Below are positions 5,063 to 8,160 of a stretch of 8,160 nucleotides of DNA, piece by piece (position 1 is the stretch's first letter; each line of letters begins with the position of its first letter). The stretch spans positions 1-8,160 of the forward strand of contig JAENIX010000149.1 of the NCBI GenBank assembly GCA_016844415.1, in the 5' to 3' direction. The notes under the pieces are model-generated. The model saw only the letters and a list, made by a program, of their open reading frames with translations. It ran no database searches and was not told the origin of the DNA. Made by a program: the position numbers and the translations under genes. The stretch comes from Actinomycetota bacterium (lineage in GTDB: Bacteria; Desulfobacterota; Deferrimicrobia; Deferrimicrobiales; Deferrimicrobiaceae).

Positions 5063-6468
5063 TTCCACCCGTTCGCCGCGGGAAGACCGGAAGAAGGATC
5101 ATTGCGGTTCTAGTGATCGCCCTGGCCGGCTGGGGCGTGTCCAGAGCGGTCGTGGCCGCCACCCGTCACCAGCTTCCCCACCCCGGGCGCTCTCTTCCAT
5201 CGCAGGATGGCCGTGCCGCCGCTTCCGCGCACGGCTTCGAAGCGCGGGATCTCCTCTCTCTCCTTTCAGAAGGGAACGCAGAAGGTGTGACCCCCGATGG
5301 CACACGGATCACGCTTGCGCTGGACGAGGAACTCCAGAGGAAGATATTCGATCTGTTCCGGCGATTCGATCCCGCCTACGGCGTCTTCGCTGCGATGGAG
5401 CCGTCGACCGGGCGGGTCGTCGCCCTTGTCGGTTACCGGAGGGGAGGAGAAGCGGATCCGCAGCTATCCCTGAGAGCGATCTATCCCGCCGCATCCCTGA
5501 TCAAGATCGTTACGGCGGCGGCGGCGCTGGAGAAGGGGAGCATTTCGCCTGAAGAAGAAATATCGTACCGCGGCGGATTGTACGGGATTACCCGAAAGGG
5601 GATACACGCGAAAGGAGGACGGGGCGTCCCCTCCATGTCGCTCGAGGAGGCGATCGCAAGGTCGGCGAACTCCGTCTTCGGGAAGGTGGCGGTCAACTAC
5701 GTGGGAAGCGCGGGGCTGACGCATTACATGGAGAGGTTCGGGTTCGGGCAGCAGATCCCGTTCGATCTCCCGGTGGAGATGAGCCAGGGCGAAGTTCCCA
5801 GGGACGAATTCAATCTTGCCCGCACCGGCGCCGGCTTCGGGGAAGTCTACGTTTCCCCGCTCCACATGGCGATGATCATGTCGGCGATAGGGAACTCCGG
5901 AGAGATGGCGAGCCCGATTCTCATCGACCATATGGAGGACAAGGACGGCAAGACGTTGTTCGATGCCGAGCCTGCGAAGTGGCGCGACACCGTGAACTCC
6001 GAGACGTCGGACGCGCTGCTCCATATGATGGTGAAGACTATCGAGATCGGGACCTCACGGCGCACCTTCGGCACTCCGGAGTCGACCCCGCTTTTACAGG
6101 ATATGGACGTGGCCGGGAAGACAGGCTCCCTGTCGGGATGGAGCCCGAGGATGCATTTCGACTGGTTCGCGGGCGTCGCGCCCGTGGGCGATCCCCAGCT
6201 TGCCGTCGCGGCCCTCGTCGTGAACGACAGCCGCTGGAAGATCAAGGGGGGCTACGTCGGCAAGGAAGCGTTCAACACCTACTTCGGGTACCCGAATTCC
6301 ACCCCTCCCGTATATGCGAAGAAGAGAGGAAAGGCCCGAGGGAAGGCGTCGGCGGTTAAAAAGGAACGCGTGAAGACCCGCAAAAAAGGGAAAAGCGCGA
6401 AAAAGCCGGCCCCGTCCTCTTCGACGCCCGGGAATACGGCCCCTCTACGGAACGCTCCACAGGGATAA
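5059..6468 (+). CDS. Penicillin-binding protein, transpeptidase domain (short PBP2-like)
   Basis: Membrane-anchored peptidoglycan cross-linking enzyme, 469 residues from the chosen start. A basic stretch and a membrane helix (about 12-32) are followed by a short periplasmic linker and then the penicilloyl-serine transpeptidase domain (about 80-415). All three active-site motifs are present: SLIK (146-149, nucleophile S146), SAN (202-204) and KTG (354-356). There is no room for the roughly 200-residue dimerisation domain that class B enzymes such as FtsI or PBP2 carry, nor for a glycosyltransferase domain. Residues 421-449 are extremely basic (16 Lys/Arg in 29) and lead into a Pro/Ser tail. 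The GTG at 5059 overlaps the preceding stop as GTGA and has GAGGA 4 bases upstream; an ATG at 5041 would add six residues and is the alternative. The physiological role (division, elongation or sporulation-like) cannot be read from the sequence. Confidence 0.93.
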   Translation: MIPPVRRGKTGRRIIAVLVIALAGWGVSRAVVAATRHQLPHPGRSLPSQDGRAAASAHGFEARDLLSLLSEGNAEGVTPDGTRITLALDEELQRKIFDLFRRFDPAYGVFAAMEPSTGRVVALVGYRRGGEADPQLSLRAIYPAASLIKIVTAAAALEKGSISPEEEISYRGGLYGITRKGIHAKGGRGVPSMSLEEAIARSANSVFGKVAVNYVGSAGLTHYMERFGFGQQIPFDLPVEMSQGEVPRDEFNLARTGAGFGEVYVSPLHMAMIMSAIGNSGEMASPILIDHMEDKDGKTLFDAEPAKWRDTVNSETSDALLHMMVKTIEIGTSRRTFGTPESTPLLQDMDVAGKTGSLSGWSPRMHFDWFAGVAPVGDPQLAVAALVVNDSRWKIKGGYVGKEAFNTYFGYPNSTPPVYAKKRGKARGKASAVKKERVKTRKKGKSAKKPAPSSSTPGNTAPLRNAPQG

Positions 6469-6471
6469 TCC

Positions 6472-7206
6472 ATGCGGAAACCGAAAGAGATTATCCGGGC
6501 GGGGGCCGGCATTCTCGCACTGTTGGCCGTTGCGGTTTTCCTTCTCGGCAGATACCTGGACAGGGCGGCCACGCTGGCGGCCAACGAGTGGCTTTCGTCA
6601 TCTTTTACCGTCCCGGCGGGCGTGGAGAAGGTGAGGGTGCGGCTGTTGTCGGGGAAACTCGAAGCGACCGGCCTCCGGATAGCGAACCCGAATGGATTCG
6701 CCCACAGGGAATTCCTGACATTGAAGAAGGGGGAGATGGATGTCCGTATCCCCTCCCTGTGGACCGGCGAAATCGTGGCGGAAAGCCTCCGGGGCGAAGG
6801 GCTCATTGTCCGGCTGGAAAAGATCGACGGGCGGCAGAACGCAAGGGAGATCTTCCCGGCGGGCTCCCGCAAGGACGCGAAGGAAACAGGCGGAAAGCGT
6901 TTCCGCATCCGCCGCATGGCGCTCAGGAACGCGCTGCTTACGTTTCCCGTCTCGGGAGGAGAGCAGGTCGCCACCGTTGAGCGGCTGGAGGTCGAGGAGC
7001 CGCTCGGCAAGGGGAGGAGCGCCCCTCTGAGGGAGGTGATCGCACAGGTGGTAGCGAGAACCGTGCGCGAGGGCGCCGGGCAGTCGGTGGAGCGCGCTTT
7101 TGCGGGGTCGCTGTCGGCGGTTCGTGATGGAGCCGGTCAGCCGGGGAGGGCAGGGAATTCCGCCGGGGACGGGAAAAAGCGCATTTTCAAGGGAAGCGGG
7201 AGGTGA
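6472..7206 (+). CDS. Small membrane-anchored AsmA-like protein
   Basis: Protein of 244 residues with one N-terminal membrane helix (about 8-27) and the rest probably periplasmic. The stretch from about 57 to 125 (SGKLEATGLRIANPNGF, then GEMDVRIPSLWTGEIVAESLRGEGLIVRLEK) follows the repeating beta-strand pattern of AsmA/DUF748/YhdP-type proteins: 'L.G.L.l.gl.i.NP.GF......l.l..l.v.v...sl..g.i.i..l...g..v.le'. AsmA-like proteins bridge inner and outer membranes and are linked to lipid transport and envelope homeostasis. This one is much shorter than classical AsmA (about 600 residues) and holds a single module. The last 70 residues are rich in Gly, Ala, Arg and Ser and look disordered. It starts 3 bases after the transpeptidase stop, with AGGGATA as a modest ribosome binding site. 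The specific function is unknown. Confidence 0.7.
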   Translation: MRKPKEIIRAGAGILALLAVAVFLLGRYLDRAATLAANEWLSSSFTVPAGVEKVRVRLLSGKLEATGLRIANPNGFAHREFLTLKKGEMDVRIPSLWTGEIVAESLRGEGLIVRLEKIDGRQNAREIFPAGSRKDAKETGGKRFRIRRMALRNALLTFPVSGGEQVATVERLEVEEPLGKGRSAPLREVIAQVVARTVREGAGQSVERAFAGSLSAVRDGAGQPGRAGNSAGDGKKRIFKGSGR

Positions 7207-7213
7207 ACCGACG

Positions 7214-8160
7214 ATGGAACTTCAAAAGATCATAGCCATAAGACATAGCCGGCGGGCGTTCTCCGACCGGCCCGTGGAGCCGGAAAAGATCGAGCGGATG
7301 ATCGAGGCCGCGAGATTGTCGCCTTCCTGCGCCAACCGGCAGCCGTGGCGCTTCGTCGTAGTGGATAAGGCGGCGCCGGAGCGGCTCGCGTTGGAGGACG
7401 CTCTGGACCCCGGAAACGGCTGGGCGAAAAAGGCTCCTGTGCTGATAGTGAGCGGGGCGCGCAAGGCCGACGCACCCGTCGTCGAGAGCCGTGAATACTA
7501 CCTGCACGACACGGGGCTGGCGGCGATGAGCCTGATGTACCGGGGGGTGGACCAGGGTCTGCTCGTCCACCCGATGGCGGGATGGAAGGAAGCGCCATTG
7601 AAAGCCGCGCTGTCCATGCCGGAGGACTTCCACCCGATCGCAGTGGTCGCCGTGGGCTATCCGGGGAGGCACGAGGAACTGGACGAGGCGACCCGCAGGA
7701 AGGACGAAAAGCCGGGCGTTCGGAAGGAAGCCGGCGAGATAGCTTTCCTCGGCCGGTTCGGCGAGCCGTTCAGGGGGACGCTGCCGTCCGTCCCGCAGAA
7801 GGTTTACGAGACCGACATCCCGCTGCGGTTCGGCGACATCGATGCCATGGGACACGTCAACAACGCGGTGACCCTGACCCTGTTCGAGCTGGGCCGCGTG
7901 AAGTTCTTCGCCGACGTCCTCGGGGCGAGGGAGGTAGAGGACATCACGTTCGTTCTCGCTGAAGCGAACGTTCGGTACCGCATCCCCATCCTCCTCAAGG
8001 ACAAGGTCCGGCTGCGGATGCACGTCACCGACGTATCGCGCAGCTCCTTCCGCTTTCGGTGCGAGCTCTTCGACCCACGTGACGGTCGCGTTTTCACCGA
8101 GGCCGAGACGGTCCAGGTGATGTACGACTACAAGGCGGGCAAATCCCGTCCCGTCGACGC
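7214..8160 (+). CDS. Nitroreductase-hotdog thioesterase fusion protein (partial at 3' end)
   Basis: One uninterrupted frame from the ATG at 7214 to the window edge, 315 codons so far, joins two enzyme domains. Residues 1 to about 165 are a nitroreductase-family flavoprotein domain: the FMN phosphate-binding RHSRR (10-14), SPSCANRQPWRFVVV (36-50) and the family's helix from YYLHDTGLAAMSLM, ending near VAVGYPG (about 145-151). A charged linker (about 152-195) leads to a 4HBT/YbgC-type hotdog domain from about 196, with DIDAMGHVNN (208-217). Its D210 corresponds to the catalytic Asp of 4-hydroxybenzoyl-CoA thioesterase. The second domain is nearly complete at the edge. GGGAGG (7198-7203) sits 10 bases upstream across the preceding stop, and the gap to the AsmA-like gene is 7 bases. 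The natural substrates are unknown. The two domain calls are firm; the fusion depends on no sequencing error between them, and I saw no frame change. Confidence 0.9.
   Translation, partial: MELQKIIAIRHSRRAFSDRPVEPEKIERMIEAARLSPSCANRQPWRFVVVDKAAPERLALEDALDPGNGWAKKAPVLIVSGARKADAPVVESREYYLHDTGLAAMSLMYRGVDQGLLVHPMAGWKEAPLKAALSMPEDFHPIAVVAVGYPGRHEELDEATRRKDEKPGVRKEAGEIAFLGRFGEPFRGTLPSVPQKVYETDIPLRFGDIDAMGHVNNAVTLTLFELGRVKFFADVLGAREVEDITFVLAEANVRYRIPILLKDKVRLRMHVTDVSRSSFRFRCELFDPRDGRVFTEAETVQVMYDYKAGKSRPVD

Overview
This GC-rich window (8160 bases) looks like bacterial chromosome. Rubrerythrin suggests an anaerobic or microaerophilic lifestyle. The style of the genes (YtxH-like protein, rubrerythrin, ZnuABC, PBP2-type transpeptidase) would fit a deltaproteobacterium or a neighbouring Gram-negative phylum, but that placement is inference and no marker gene here settles it. 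There are no rRNA or tRNA genes, CRISPR arrays or insertion sequences, and no gene-free stretch longer than 300 bases.

Left part (1-3880). The window opens with the end of a plus-strand YtxH-like gene and a strong rho-independent terminator. The rest of this part is on the minus strand: a rubrerythrin gene with its own promoter (291-851), and a compact zinc-uptake operon read leftward from about 3880: a Fur/Zur-type regulator, znuA (zinc-binding protein), znuC (ATPase) and znuB (permease). The first three junctions are two 4-base ATGA overlaps and a 2-base gap, so the genes are translationally coupled. The regulator has lost its start codon and first helix.

Middle (3838-4297). A plus-strand remnant of a CARDB-like (Ig-fold) protein runs divergently from the regulator. 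It also lacks a recognisable start, and it is broken by a one-base frameshift near 4076-4080. The two broken 5' ends meet at the same place, so this point looks like a deletion scar, a rearrangement junction or an assembly error.

Right part (4380-8160). A plus-strand gene set with tight spacing follows a possible extended -10 promoter: a class I SAM-dependent methyltransferase (TTG start), a short penicillin-binding transpeptidase without the usual dimerisation domain and with a very basic C-terminal tail, a small membrane-anchored AsmA-like protein, and a single reading frame that joins a nitroreductase domain to a hotdog-fold (4HBT/YbgC-type) acyl-CoA thioesterase and runs off the window. 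The transpeptidase and the AsmA-like protein point to envelope functions. The other two genes have no clear link to them.

The most notable items are the nitroreductase-thioesterase fusion and the shared breakpoint at about 3862-3890. I did not find a clear new defence or mobile system here.
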